A stretch of 64,000 nucleotides of DNA from Herbiconiux sp. (lineage in GTDB: Bacteria > Actinomycetota > Actinomycetes > Actinomycetales > Microbacteriaceae). The translations under genes were made by a program, and so were the position numbers. This document shows positions 1-10,439 of the stretch, piece by piece (the first letter of the stretch is position 1; every line of letters starts with the position of its first letter). The notes under the pieces are model-generated. The model was not told the DNA's origin. It was given only the letters and a program-made list of their open reading frames with translations, and searched no databases. Location: assembly GCF_004297105.1 (NCBI RefSeq), contig NZ_SCVE01000020.1:1-64000 (forward strand). Direction: 5' to 3'.

Positions 1-1
1 G

Positions 2-772
2 CTAGGTGAGGATGGGGAGCAGCGGGATGGCGAGCAGCCCCGCGAGCACACCACCGATGATCGGGCCCACCACGGGAACCCACGAGTACGACCAGTCGGA
101 AGACCCCTTGCCCTTGATCGGCAACAGGAAGTGCGCAATCCGCGGACCGAGGTCACGAGCCGGGTTGATCGCATACCCCGTCGGACCACCGAGCGACGCG
201 CCGATACCGATCACGAGCAGAGCCACCGGAAGCGCACCGAGCGCGGCCAGACCGCCATCGCCCTGACGGCCACCACCGAAACCGATCACCACGAACACCA
301 GCACGAACGTGCCGATGATCTCGGTGACGAGGTTCCACCCGTACGAACGGATCGCGGGACCGGTCGAGAACACACCCAGCTTGTTCGCCGCCTCGGGCTC
401 CTCATCGAAGTGCTGCTTGTACGCCAGCCACACGAACACCGCACCGATGATCGCACCGATCAACTGCGCACCGATGTACGCGATCACCGTCAAGAAATTC
501 ACATCCACCGGGGTGGCCGCAGAACCGAACTCCGTCGCGCCGTTCGCCACGAGCCCGAGGGTCACCGCGGGGTTGAGGTGCGCGCCGGATGCGTACGCCA
601 CGATCACACCGGCGAAGACCGCGAGGCCCCAGCCGATGTTCACCATCAGGAAGCCGCCGTTGAAGCCCTTGGTGCGTGTCAGGGCGACGTTGGCCACGAC
701 ACCGCAGCCGAGGAGCACAAGGAGGGCTGTACCCACCAGCTCCGAGAGAAAATCGATTCCGAGATTGTCCAC
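2..772 (-). CDS. glpF: Glycerol facilitator (aquaglyceroporin, MIP family)
   Basis: A 256-residue inner-membrane channel for glycerol and small polyols. Both MIP signature loops are visible: NPA at residues 67-69 (HLNPAVT) and NPARD at 203-207. The Asp directly after the second NPA is the residue that marks glycerol facilitators rather than strict water channels. Six hydrophobic segments fit the fold. I chose the GTG at 772 because AGAAGG sits 6 bases upstream and the protein then starts with the usual short N-terminus; the open frame extends much further upstream but without membrane or family features. It is divergent from dhaK, so glycerol uptake and dihydroxyacetone phosphorylation share one control region. 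Confidence 0.93.
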   Translation of the reverse strand: MDNLGIDFLSELVGTALLVLLGCGVVANVALTRTKGFNGGFLMVNIGWGLAVFAGVIVAYASGAHLNPAVTLGLVANGATEFGSAATPVDVNFLTVIAYIGAQLIGAIIGAVFVWLAYKQHFDEEPEAANKLGVFSTGPAIRSYGWNLVTEIIGTFVLVFVVIGFGGGRQGDGGLAALGALPVALLVIGIGASLGGPTGYAINPARDLGPRIAHFLLPIKGKGSSDWSYSWVPVVGPIIGGVLAGLLAIPLLPILT

Positions 773-824
773 GATGACCTTCTTTCGCACTGTTCGGCCA
801 CCCGCTGTGGCCTCCGTGGTGAAC

Positions 825-845
825 GGGATGTCCCGAGCATATCCC
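825..845. promoter_or_regulatory. Inverted repeat in the glpF/dhaK divergent control region
   Basis: The 238 bases between glpF and dhaK hold the promoters of both. A 21-base imperfect inverted repeat (arms GGGATGT and ATATCCC, 7-base spacer) lies about 50 bases upstream of glpF. A second short repeat, GCAAA(N9)TTTGC at 930-948, lies about 60 bases upstream of dhaK. Either could be an operator. No regulator gene is adjacent, so assignment to a family is not possible. Confidence 0.3.
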
Positions 846-1010
846 CAGGATCTTGCCAGGTACATGCCCCCGCGCCCACTCCGGTGGGTCGTTCTCCACA
901 GGGTGGGATCGGCGCTACCGGATCGAATCGCAAACAGCGTAGATTTGCACTGGATGGCCCGGTCCGGGCTCCCGTCGCGGGCGACGAACGTCCGATCGAA
1001 GGGAATTTCA

Positions 1011-1994
<984 letters not shown>

Positions 1995-2012
<18 letters not shown>

Positions 2013-2156
2013 ACGCATGACAGCGACTCTGTGCATCACCCGCATGACGGGCGGGATCGAATCTGCGGTGGGGAAGGTAGACGCATGACAGCGACTCTGT
2101 GCATCACCCGCATGACGGGCGGGATCGAATCTGCGGTGGGGAAGGTAGACGCATGA
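1995..2156 (+). repeat. 68-bp tandem repeat at the dhaK-dhaL junction (2 full copies plus 26 bp)
   Basis: Copies run 1995-2062 and 2063-2130 and are identical over all 68 bases; a third, partial copy (2131-2156) ends inside the true dhaL start. Each unit contains the last bases of dhaK, the Shine-Dalgarno GGGGAAGG and an ATG. The rest of the unit is a diverged copy of the dhaL 5' end: codons T-L-C-I-T-R-M-T-G-G-I-E-S-A align with T-L-G-I-T-W-T-T-D-W-I-K-D-S-A of DhaL. So the junction was duplicated at least twice. Confidence 0.95.
2017..2156 (+). other. Two overlapping 23-codon micro-ORFs between dhaK and dhaL
   Basis: Each repeat copy opens an identical frame of 23 codons plus TGA: 2017-2088 and 2085-2156. 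The first stop overlaps the second start as ATGA, and the second stop overlaps the dhaL ATG (2153) as ATGA. Each start has its own GGGGAAGG 6 bases upstream. The peptide begins MTATLCITRM. Ribosomes could therefore pass along a coupled chain into dhaL. Whether the peptide has any role is unknown; the frames may simply be a by-product of the duplication. Confidence 0.4.
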
Positions 2157-2791
2157 CTCTGGGCATCACCTGGACGACAGACTGGATCAAGGACTCCGCG
2201 CGCGTGGTCTCCGAGCACCGGGTAGAACTCGTGACGCTCGACCGTGAGATCGGAGACGGCGACCACGGTGAGAACCTCGACCGCGGGTACACGGCCGTTC
2301 TGGCCAAGCTCGGGGAGCTGCCGTCCGACGCCGTTCCGGGTGATGCCCTCAAACTCGTGGCCACCACGCTCATCTCCACGGTGGGGGGCGCATCCGGTCC
2401 TCTGCTCGGCACCGCCTATCTCAAAGCGGCCGGCGCCGTGGGCAAGGAGCCCGAACTCGATGGCGCCGCCCTGGTGGCGCTGCTCACGGCCGCTCGCGAC
2501 GGCGTGGTGCTGCGGGGCAAGGCCGAGCCGGGCGACAAGACCATGATCGACGCGTGGACTCCCGCGGTCGACGCCGCGGCCGCTGCTCTCGCCGAAGGCA
2601 AGAGCGAGGTCGAGATCCTGGATGCGGCGGCCACTGCCGCCGAGGCCGGTGCCGTGGACACCGAGCCCCTCGTCGCCCGCAAGGGCCGTGCGAGCTACCT
2701 CGGCGAGCGAGCCATCGGGCACCGCGACCCGGGCGCGCAGTCGTCGTCGCTCATCATCCGTGCCGCGGCCGACGCGGCGAAGGGCCTGTGA
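2153..2791 (+). CDS. dhaL: Dihydroxyacetone kinase, ADP-binding subunit DhaL
   Basis: 212 residues. DhaL carries ADP as a fixed cofactor, is rephosphorylated by DhaM and passes phosphate to dihydroxyacetone on DhaK. The Mg-ADP site D30-x4-D35-x-D37 (in LDREIGDGDHGENLDRG) is present. The ATG at 2153 is the third ATG of a repeat series and the only one that continues into the DhaL fold. Its stop overlaps the GTG of dhaM (GTGA), implying translational coupling. Confidence 0.94.
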   Translation: MTLGITWTTDWIKDSARVVSEHRVELVTLDREIGDGDHGENLDRGYTAVLAKLGELPSDAVPGDALKLVATTLISTVGGASGPLLGTAYLKAAGAVGKEPELDGAALVALLTAARDGVVLRGKAEPGDKTMIDAWTPAVDAAAAALAEGKSEVEILDAAATAAEAGAVDTEPLVARKGRASYLGERAIGHRDPGAQSSSLIIRAAADAAKGL

Positions 2792-3525
2792 ACGTGGCGA
2801 GCACCGTGCAGCACGTCGGCATCGTCTTCGTGTCGCACAGCGCGAAGATCGCCGAAGGTCTCGTCGAGCTCGCCCGCCAGATGGCCGGCACCACCGCGCT
2901 CGTCGCGGCCGGCGGCACCGACGATGGCGGCATCGGCACCAGCTTCGACAAGGTGAGCGCCGCCGTCGGCGAGGCCGATTCGGGTTCCGGTGTGGCGATC
3001 TTCTGCGACCTCGGCTCCGCCATCCTCACCGCGGAGACCGCGCTCGACTTCCTCGACGAGGAGGTTCAGGCGCGTGTTCGTATCGTGTCGGCACCGCTCG
3101 TGGAGGGCGGCGTGGCCGCTGCCGTGGCGGCCGAGTCCGGCGCGTCGCTCGACGACGTGGTGGCGGCCGGTGAGTCGGCCAACGAGGCCGCACCGTCGAA
3201 GGTGGCGGATGCGGGCGACGGCGCCGTCGCGGCGGTGCCTGTGTTCGAGGCGGAGGCGGCCGCATCCGCCACCCCGTCGCGCACGGTGACCATCATCAAC
3301 AAAGACGGTCTGCACGCCCGGCCCGCGGCCGAGTTCGTGAAGCTCGCCAGTTCGTTCCCCATCAAGGTGACGGTGAACGGCAAAGACGCCAAGAGCCTGC
3401 TCGGCATCATGTCGATGGGGCTGACGAAAGGCGCCCAGGTGGAGATCGCCAGCGCCGATCCCCAGGGGGCCGACGCGGTGAACGCGCTGGCCGACCTCGT
3501 GGAGACCGGGTTCGGCGAGGCCTAG
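2788..3525 (+). CDS. dhaM: DhaM phosphotransferase subunit fused to HPr
   Basis: 245 residues in two domains. Residues 10-130 are the EIIA-mannose-like DhaM domain with the phosphorylatable His17 in FVSHS. Residues 165-245 are an HPr domain with His176 in NKDGLHARPAAEF and the regulatory-type Ser region SLLGIMSM. A linker rich in Ala/Glu joins them. Unlike the E. coli DhaM there is no enzyme I remnant at the C-terminus, so the protein needs a separate enzyme I encoded elsewhere. GTG start at 2788 overlaps dhaL; a GTG at 2794 is the alternative. Confidence 0.92.
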   Translation: MNVASTVQHVGIVFVSHSAKIAEGLVELARQMAGTTALVAAGGTDDGGIGTSFDKVSAAVGEADSGSGVAIFCDLGSAILTAETALDFLDEEVQARVRIVSAPLVEGGVAAAVAAESGASLDDVVAAGESANEAAPSKVADAGDGAVAAVPVFEAEAAASATPSRTVTIINKDGLHARPAAEFVKLASSFPIKVTVNGKDAKSLLGIMSMGLTKGAQVEIASADPQGADAVNALADLVETGFGEA

Positions 3526-3538
3526 GCAGGCGCCCCGG

Positions 3539-3988
3539 CTACGACTGAGCCGACTCGAGGCGGGTCAGCAGGAAGACCGGGATCTGCCGATCGGTCTTCT
3601 TCTGGTAGTCGGCGTAGGGAGGGTACGCGGCCACGGCGCGCTCCCACCAGATCGCCTTCTCGTCGCCCGTGATCTCGCGCGCGGTGTAGTCGTGCTTCAC
3701 GGGGCCGTCCTGCAGCTCGACGTGCGGGTTCTTCACGAGGTTGTAGTACCAGACCGGATGCTTCGGTGCGCCGCCCAGCGAGGCCACCACCGCGTACTCG
3801 CCATCGTGTTCGACCCGCATCAGCGGATTCTTGCGCAGACGCCCTGAGCGGGCACCCACCGAGGTGAGGATGATGACGGGCATTCCGTTCAGCATCGTTC
3901 CTTCGGTGCCGCCCGAGCCTTCGTAGGTCTCGAGCTGCTGACGGGCCCAATCGCTGGTTCCCGGTTCGTATTCTCCTGTGAGTGGCAT
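3539..3988 (-). CDS. Deazaflavin (F420)-dependent nitroreductase family protein (Ddn-like)
   Basis: 149 residues, typical for the small Ddn/DUF385 split-barrel proteins that use F420H2. Family hallmarks seen are [17 protein letters not shown] and the stretch [18 protein letters not shown] with the Trp-Tyr-Tyr cofactor patch. The physiological substrate cannot be read from sequence. Start at 3988 ([10 protein letters not shown]) is the usual family start; a start 7 codons earlier (4009) is possible. It converges on dhaM with only 13 bases between the stops. Confidence 0.85.
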   Translation of the reverse strand: MPLTGEYEPGTSDWARQQLETYEGSGGTEGTMLNGMPVIILTSVGARSGRLRKNPLMRVEHDGEYAVVASLGGAPKHPVWYYNLVKNPHVELQDGPVKHDYTAREITGDEKAIWWERAVAAYPPYADYQKKTDRQIPVFLLTRLESAQS

Positions 3989-4125
3989 GGTTCTATTCAA
4001 CTCCAGCACCGCCCCGGTATTCCACAGATCGACGCCGGCGTCGACCGGGGTGTGGGTTCCGTGGGAGGATTCGGGTGGGGCACAGGGGATTCAAGACGAA
4101 CGGTCGGAAGGATCGAACACAACAG

Positions 4126-4494
4126 ATGGCCAGCGGTACAACAAGCAAATGCCCGCTCTGCGGAAGGTCGATCGCGGTCGGCCTGGTGTCGGGAACCTTG
4201 ATCCAGCACGAGGACAAGACAGGTCTGCGGTGCTCGGGATCGGGCAAGGAGCCTGTGGTGGCCGCGCCCCGCAGCTCGGCTGCTGCACGCGCGAAGTCTG
4301 CGGCATCCGGAGCGGCGCCGAAGCGCACCAGCCCGGCCACGAAGGGCTCGCTCAGCGTTCGCAAGGTCGAGGTCGACCCGGAGGTGGCTCGTGAACGCGC
4401 CGAGAAGTCGGAGCGCCTGCGGCAGGAGCGCGCCGAAGCGGCACGCGCCCGCAATGAGGTGCACGTCTCCTACTTCGACGAGCCACGGGCCTGA
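4126..4494 (+). CDS. Small protein with putative C2HC zinc site and charged C-terminal helix
   Basis: 122 residues, family not recognised. The N-terminus holds Cys9-Pro-Leu-Cys12 followed by His28 and Cys36, a plausible zinc-binding knuckle. A linker rich in Ala, Ser and Lys follows, then residues 85-115 form a strongly charged Arg/Glu helix (EVARERAEKSERLRQERAEA). The protein is basic overall, which would suit nucleic-acid or ribosome binding, but this is only inference. GGAAGG precedes the ATG by about 14 bases, which is long. The decayed methylase homologue starts 44 bases downstream on the same strand. Confidence 0.7.
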   Translation: MASGTTSKCPLCGRSIAVGLVSGTLIQHEDKTGLRCSGSGKEPVVAAPRSSAAARAKSAASGAAPKRTSPATKGSLSVRKVEVDPEVARERAEKSERLRQERAEAARARNEVHVSYFDEPRA

Positions 4495-4538
4495 TACGCC
4501 GCACACGAACAGGTCGTGACGATGGGTGACGACCGCCG

Positions 4539-5357
4539 GTGGATGATGGAGCGATGCACTCGATTCGGTCTCCGTATCTCGAGAGCGTAGCGGCACGCCG
4601 CCGGGCGACGATCCTTGCCGAGTATCTTCCGTCTCGGCTCGACGGGTTCGTCGATCTCGCGCTCGATGGCGGCTCGCTCGCGATCACCGTGATGAGCCGG
4701 CATCCGGGCGCCTTCGTGACGATGGCATCGACCGAGTCGGAGCTGCTCACGGTGTGGCAGGTGGCGCAGTCCGAACCCGAGGCGCTCGTCGACGCGGTCA
4801 CCTTCCATGGCGACCGCCACAGCCGTTCGTACTTCGCGGCCCTGCGCGACTCCGCGGTGCGCGGAGACGCGGGCCGTGCGGGGGAGGTGGGCGCCGCATC
4901 CGAATCGGTGGAGCGGGCTGCACGTTTCGTGTATCTGCGCGGTAGTGCGCGCGCGGATGCGCATGGCCGTCCGCTCCGTCGCTTCGACGAGGCGGAGTAC
5001 GGCCGCGACTCGGTCGCTTTCGACGCCTCGAACCTCCTCGCTCTCGGGCGCCTGCTGGCGCAGCGCGACATCGCCTTCCTGGAGCGGCCGCCCTTCGAGG
5101 TGCTCGGCGACATCCGGGAGGGCGATCTGGTGCTGCTCGATCCGCCCGCCGATGCGGTCGGGGGCCCCTCGCCCCGAGAGCTACGGAGCCTGGCCGGCTC
5201 GATCACCGCCCGAGGGGGCTTGGTGCTTGCCCCGGGGGGCGGCGACGCGCACGCCGGGTGGCAGGCATCCGCGGGCCTCACGTCACTGGGGCGGCGGGAC
5301 GGACTCGAGATCTGGGTCAACGGCGGACTCCTCCGGGCGCATCGCGACGCGGGCTGA
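4539..5357 (+). CDS. Degenerate homologue of D12-class (Dam-type) adenine-N6 DNA methyltransferases
   Basis: 272 residues, the length of a Dam methylase, and the order of landmarks matches the D12 class: SAM-loop position (DLALDGGS, 39-46, where active enzymes have EPFxGxGxV), then TESELLTVWQVAQSEPEALVDAV (65-87), SYFAALRD (97-104), AARFVYL (127-133), and DLVLLDPPAD (196-205) where active enzymes have DPPY. The N-terminal WAGGK motif is absent and the catalytic Tyr is replaced by Ala. I infer a pseudoenzyme or a repurposed fold. GTG at 4539 or ATG at 4554 may be the start. Confidence 0.6.
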   Translation: MDDGAMHSIRSPYLESVAARRRATILAEYLPSRLDGFVDLALDGGSLAITVMSRHPGAFVTMASTESELLTVWQVAQSEPEALVDAVTFHGDRHSRSYFAALRDSAVRGDAGRAGEVGAASESVERAARFVYLRGSARADAHGRPLRRFDEAEYGRDSVAFDASNLLALGRLLAQRDIAFLERPPFEVLGDIREGDLVLLDPPADAVGGPSPRELRSLAGSITARGGLVLAPGGGDAHAGWQASAGLTSLGRRDGLEIWVNGGLLRAHRDAG

Positions 5358-5463
5358 GGGTTCCCGAGAACATTTTTCCGTGCGATGTCGATTTCGGTCG
5401 CGGCTGTTCGACGCGATAGTAGAGGGAGCCATGAACGGCACCCCACGATGGAGGAGACATCCC

Positions 5464-5901
5464 ATGAAGTACATGCTGATCATGCGCACCACGGCCGAGG
5501 CCATCGAGGCGTCGAAGGATCTCGATTTCGAGGAGATCATCAACGCCATGGGCGCGTTCAACGAGTCGATGATCACCGCCGGCGTACTCATCGGCGGCGA
5601 CGGCCTGAGCGATGCCAAGGAGGGCTTCGTGGTCGACTTCTCGGCGCAGCCCCCCGCGGTGACCGACGGCCCCTACGGCGAGGTGCACGAGCTCTTCAAC
5701 GGCTTCTGGATCCTGCAGGTGTCGTCGAAGGAGGAGGCGCTCGAGTGGGCGCTCCGCGCGCCGCTCGGCGCCGGGACGAAGCTCGAGGTGCGCCGCATCA
5801 CGGATGAGAGCGACTTCGCCGACTACGCCGACAACGAGTTCATCCAGAAGGAGAAGGAGTGGCGGGCCGCGGAGTCCGAGGGCACGTCCCCCGCGCTGTA
5901 A
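5464..5901 (+). CDS. YCII/DGPF-domain protein partnered with an ECF sigma factor
   Basis: 145 residues, a dimeric alpha-beta YciI-like fold. The family signature appears as VTDGPYGEVHELFNGFWIL, with the conserved DGP segment. These proteins are the usual genomic partners of ECF42-type sigma factors; their biochemical role is not settled. Its stop overlaps the start of the sigma gene (TAATG), so the pair is one transcriptional and probably translational unit. ATG at 5464 follows a GGAGGAGAC-like ribosome site. Confidence 0.88.
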   Translation: MKYMLIMRTTAEAIEASKDLDFEEIINAMGAFNESMITAGVLIGGDGLSDAKEGFVVDFSAQPPAVTDGPYGEVHELFNGFWILQVSSKEEALEWALRAPLGAGTKLEVRRITDESDFADYADNEFIQKEKEWRAAESEGTSPAL

Positions 5902-7151
5902 TGGACGCCCGGCGCTCGGTCGACGCCGTCTGGCGCATCGAGAGCGCGCGCATCGTGGCGACGCTCGTGAAGATGGTGGGCGACGTCGGCCTCGCCGAGG
6001 ATCTCGCGCAGGAGGCCCTCGTCGACGCGCTCTCACAGTGGTCGGAGACCGGGGTTCCGCAGAATCCCGGGGCCTGGCTCACCGCGGTGGCGAAGCGCAA
6101 AGCGATCGACAGCTGGCGGCGGCGCGCGCGGCTCGACGATCGCTACCGGGCCATCGCGCACGACCTCGAAGGCCAGGCGGCGGGCCCGGATGCCCCGGGC
6201 GGCGCCGGCTGGGAGCCGATCGACGACGACGTGCTGCGTCTGATCTTCATCGCCTGCCACCCGGCGCTCAGCCAGGACGCGCGTGTCGCCCTCACTCTGC
6301 GCGTCGTGGGCGGGCTCAGCACCGAGGAGATCGCGCGGCTGTTCCTGCTCCCGGTCGCGACCGTGCAGCAGCGGATCGTGCGGGCGAAGAAGACACTCAC
6401 GGCGGCGCAGGTGCCCTTCGAGACGCCCGAGCCGGCCGAGTGGCCCGCCCGACTCGGTTCTGTCGAGGGGGTCGTGTACCTGATCTTCACCGAGGGCTAT
6501 GCGGCGACATCCGGAGACCGGTGGATGCGCGCGGAGCTGGCCGGGGAGGCCCTCCGCATCGGGCGCGTTCTCGCCGGTCTGCTGCCTCGCGAAGGCGAGG
6601 TGCACGCCTTGGTGGCGCTGATGGAGTTCCAGGCCTCTCGGTTCGGGGCGCGCACGACACCGGACGGCACCCCGGTGCTGCTCGAGGATCAGGACCGCAC
6701 GCGATGGGACCGCGCGCAGATCGTGCGGGGGAGCGCGGCGCTGGCTCGAGCGGATGCCCTGGGCCGGGGGCGTGGCCCCTACGCCCTGCAGGCGGCCATA
6801 GCCGAGTGCCATGCGATCGCGCCGAGCATCGCCGAGACCGACTGGGAGCGGATCGTGGTGCTCTATGAGGCGCTCGGGCGTCTGGCGCCGAACCCCGTCG
6901 TCGACCTCAACCGGGCCGTGGCCGTCTCGATGGCCGTCGGGCCCGCATCCGCTCTGCGTATCGTCGATGAGATCGAGGAAGCGGGGTCGCTGCGGGGGTC
7001 GCCGCTGCTGCCGAGCGTGCGGGGCGAACTGCTCGCGCGCCTCGGGCGAAAGGATGAGGCGCGCTCCGAGCTGGCCACGGCTGCCGGTCTCACCGCGAAT
7101 GAGCGGCAGCGCGCGGTGCTGCTCGGCAAGATCGCGGCGCTCGGCGGCTGA
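5901..7151 (+). CDS. ECF sigma factor with C-terminal TPR-like extension (ECF42-like)
   Basis: 416 residues, twice the size of a plain ECF sigma factor. Residues about 10-80 form region 2 (EDLAQEALVDALSQW, followed by GAWLTAVAKRKAIDSWRRR), and about 125-175 form region 4 with the helix-turn-helix GGLSTEEIARLFLLPVATVQQR. The rest (about 185-416) is the DUF6596/TPR-like extension typical of this class, with YLIFTEGYAATSG and repeated Ala-rich helices. No anti-sigma gene is adjacent; in this class the extension itself is thought to control activity. It overlaps the upstream DGPF gene by one base. Confidence 0.9.
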   Translation: MDARRSVDAVWRIESARIVATLVKMVGDVGLAEDLAQEALVDALSQWSETGVPQNPGAWLTAVAKRKAIDSWRRRARLDDRYRAIAHDLEGQAAGPDAPGGAGWEPIDDDVLRLIFIACHPALSQDARVALTLRVVGGLSTEEIARLFLLPVATVQQRIVRAKKTLTAAQVPFETPEPAEWPARLGSVEGVVYLIFTEGYAATSGDRWMRAELAGEALRIGRVLAGLLPREGEVHALVALMEFQASRFGARTTPDGTPVLLEDQDRTRWDRAQIVRGSAALARADALGRGRGPYALQAAIAECHAIAPSIAETDWERIVVLYEALGRLAPNPVVDLNRAVAVSMAVGPASALRIVDEIEEAGSLRGSPLLPSVRGELLARLGRKDEARSELATAAGLTANERQRAVLLGKIAALGG

Positions 7152-7203
7152 GGGAGCTCGAACGACCGTGGAGCGTGCGATCGGGCATCCCTCGCCGCGC
7201 TAG

Positions 7204-8655
<1,452 letters not shown>

Positions 8656-8658
8656 GCC

Positions 8659-9399
8659 ATGCTGGCCGGGGGCGAGCCATCCGGCCTGCCGGTTCCTGAG
8701 CCGGAGCCGCAAGCTGCTCCGCACCACGAACCCGGCACGTCGACCAAGCGCGGCTGGCTTCTCGTGGGATTCATCCTGAGCTCCCTCGCCCAGCTCGGCC
8801 TCGTGGCGCTCGGGCTCAGCTATCTCTTCGACGAGAGCGACTTTGGCGGCGCGTTCATCCTGCTCACCTGGTGTCTGGCCGGATCGCTCTACGTTCTGGT
8901 GGCGGTGATCGTGCTCGGCCGGCTCTCGCGCCAGTCCACCGACCGGCCGCTGCGGCCGTCGCGGCTCGAAGTGGGCCGGGTTGCTCGGGTGGTGGCGTTC
9001 GTCTCCACCATCCTCACCAGCCTGATCGGAGTGGCTGCGGCGATCCAGCTCGTGAGCTACCGGTCCGATCCCGAGTGGGGTCAACTCACCGTGGTGGTGG
9101 GGGTGTGGGCGATGGTGCTGTCGTGGGGGCTCCTGCACTGGGGCTTCGCGCAGATCTACTACCAGGATTACTACAAGGCGGCTGAGCCCATCATGCGGTT
9201 CCCGTCGACGCCGTATCCGCGTCTGGTCGACTTCGTCTATTTCTCGTTCACCCTCGGCACCTCGTTCGCTGCGAGCGACATCGAGGTGCAGAGCAGCCGA
9301 CTGCGCTGGCGCGTGGTGTGGCACTCGGTGATCAGCTTCTTCTTCAATGGCCTGATCATCGTGTTCGCCCTGAACTCCATCCTGAGCGCCGGCGGCTGA
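8659..9399 (+). CDS. DUF1345 integral membrane protein
   Basis: 246 residues with a Pro/Glu-rich cytosolic N-terminus (about 1-30) and six hydrophobic segments. The C-terminal half contains the DUF1345 hallmark: DFVYFSFTLGTSFAASDIEV followed by the histidine helix and SFFFNGLIIVFALN. Function of the family is unknown. The ATG lies 3 bases after the argG stop, so it is probably translated from the argG message. It converges on the dehydrogenase gene 9 bases away. Confidence 0.85.
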   Translation: MLAGGEPSGLPVPEPEPQAAPHHEPGTSTKRGWLLVGFILSSLAQLGLVALGLSYLFDESDFGGAFILLTWCLAGSLYVLVAVIVLGRLSRQSTDRPLRPSRLEVGRVARVVAFVSTILTSLIGVAAAIQLVSYRSDPEWGQLTVVVGVWAMVLSWGLLHWGFAQIYYQDYYKAAEPIMRFPSTPYPRLVDFVYFSFTLGTSFAASDIEVQSSRLRWRVVWHSVISFFFNGLIIVFALNSILSAGG

Positions 9400-9408
9400 G
9401 ACCGACCG

Positions 9409-10368
9409 TCAGGGAACGATCACGATGCGGCGGCGCGCGAGCGGCGCATCCGTCCACGCCTGCTCGACGTCGCTCAGCGGAACGGTCAGCGGATCGACCT
9501 CGAACCCTCCCGCCGTGATCGCTGCGGCGATGTCGGCCAGTTCGGCCAGGATGTCGCGCGTGCTCACCGACCCCTGCCCGCTCCCCACGATCGAGAGCTT
9601 CGACGAGCGCAGGGCGGCCGACGGGATACCGGCGGTCGGTCCTGCGACGGAGCCGATCTGCACCCAGGCGAGCGGAATTCCCCGATCGGCGCGCTGGGTG
9701 ACGATGCCGGTCATCGCGGCGGATGCGGGCTCGCCCCAGACGTAGTCGAGCACGACGTCGACATCGGATGCGGCGGCGCCCACCCTGCGGGCCACCTCGA
9801 CTGAGTCGCCCGCGAGTGACACGACATCGTCGGCACCGAAGTGGTGGAGCTCCGACAGGGTTGCCGCGTCGCGGCCCGCGGCGACGATCCGCGATGCGCC
9901 GAGGCGGGCGGCGACCTGGACCGCCATGCGACCCGCGCTGCCCGTGGCGCCGAGCACGAGCACCGACTGGCCGGCTTCGAAGGGGATGCGGCGGCGAAGA
10001 GCGAGCCACGACGACATCACGGGATTCATCGCGGCCGCGACGCTGACGGGGTCGCTTCCCTCGGGGAGCACGACGCTCCGTCGAGTATCGATCACCGTCT
10101 GCTCGGCCAGGGAACCGAGTGTCGTGTCGCCGAGCACGAAGTAGCGGAGGAGGCCGTCGCTGCCGCGACCTACGCCGTCGACCCCTGGCACCAGCGGGAG
10201 GACGCCGGTGCTCGTGTAGTGCGAGCCGTCGGCCTGGGAGCGCACGCGCGGGTGCAGACCGGCGGCGAGCACATCGACCACCAGCTGGTGGTCGATGAGC
10301 GCGGAGGGCGCGGGGAACTCGTCGAATCGCGGGGCGAGGTCGAATGTGTGAACGACAGCGGCTTTCAT
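9409..10368 (-). CDS. Zinc-independent MDR-family alcohol dehydrogenase / quinone oxidoreductase
   Basis: 319 residues. The N-terminal GroES-like domain lacks the zinc cysteines and catalytic Cys of true alcohol dehydrogenases (GLHPRVRSQADG replaces the usual metal ligand region). The Rossmann domain has the loop VLGATGSAGRMAVQVAARLG (about 140-160) for NADPH. The C-terminus ends PLSDVEQAWTDA..RRRIVI, standard for the family. Substrate unknown, probably a quinone or enone. It starts 10 bases from a palindromic operator shared with the divergent MarR gene, so induction by the MarR ligand is likely. Confidence 0.88.
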   Translation of the reverse strand: MKAAVVHTFDLAPRFDEFPAPSALIDHQLVVDVLAAGLHPRVRSQADGSHYTSTGVLPLVPGVDGVGRGSDGLLRYFVLGDTTLGSLAEQTVIDTRRSVVLPEGSDPVSVAAAMNPVMSSWLALRRRIPFEAGQSVLVLGATGSAGRMAVQVAARLGASRIVAAGRDAATLSELHHFGADDVVSLAGDSVEVARRVGAAASDVDVVLDYVWGEPASAAMTGIVTQRADRGIPLAWVQIGSVAGPTAGIPSAALRSSKLSIVGSGQGSVSTRDILAELADIAAAITAGGFEVDPLTVPLSDVEQAWTDAPLARRRIVIVP

Positions 10369-10377
10369 GAGGGCTCC

Positions 10378-10421
10378 TTAGTACGTAATACGAACTAATA
10401 ATAGTTGGTGATACGAACTAT
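10378..10421. promoter_or_regulatory. Twin 21-bp palindromes, probable MarR operators
   Basis: Two adjacent palindromes fill the region between the divergent dehydrogenase and marR genes. The first, 10378-10398, has arms TTAGTACGTA and TACGAACTAA (9 of 10 pairing). The second, 10401-10421, has arms ATAGTTGGTG and TACGAACTAT (8 of 10). Centres are 23 bases apart, about two helical turns. The right half TACGAACTA is identical in both. This is the size and placement expected for dimeric MarR binding that represses both genes. Confidence 0.75.
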
Positions 10422-10439
10422 GACAAGTAGTCTTGAGTC

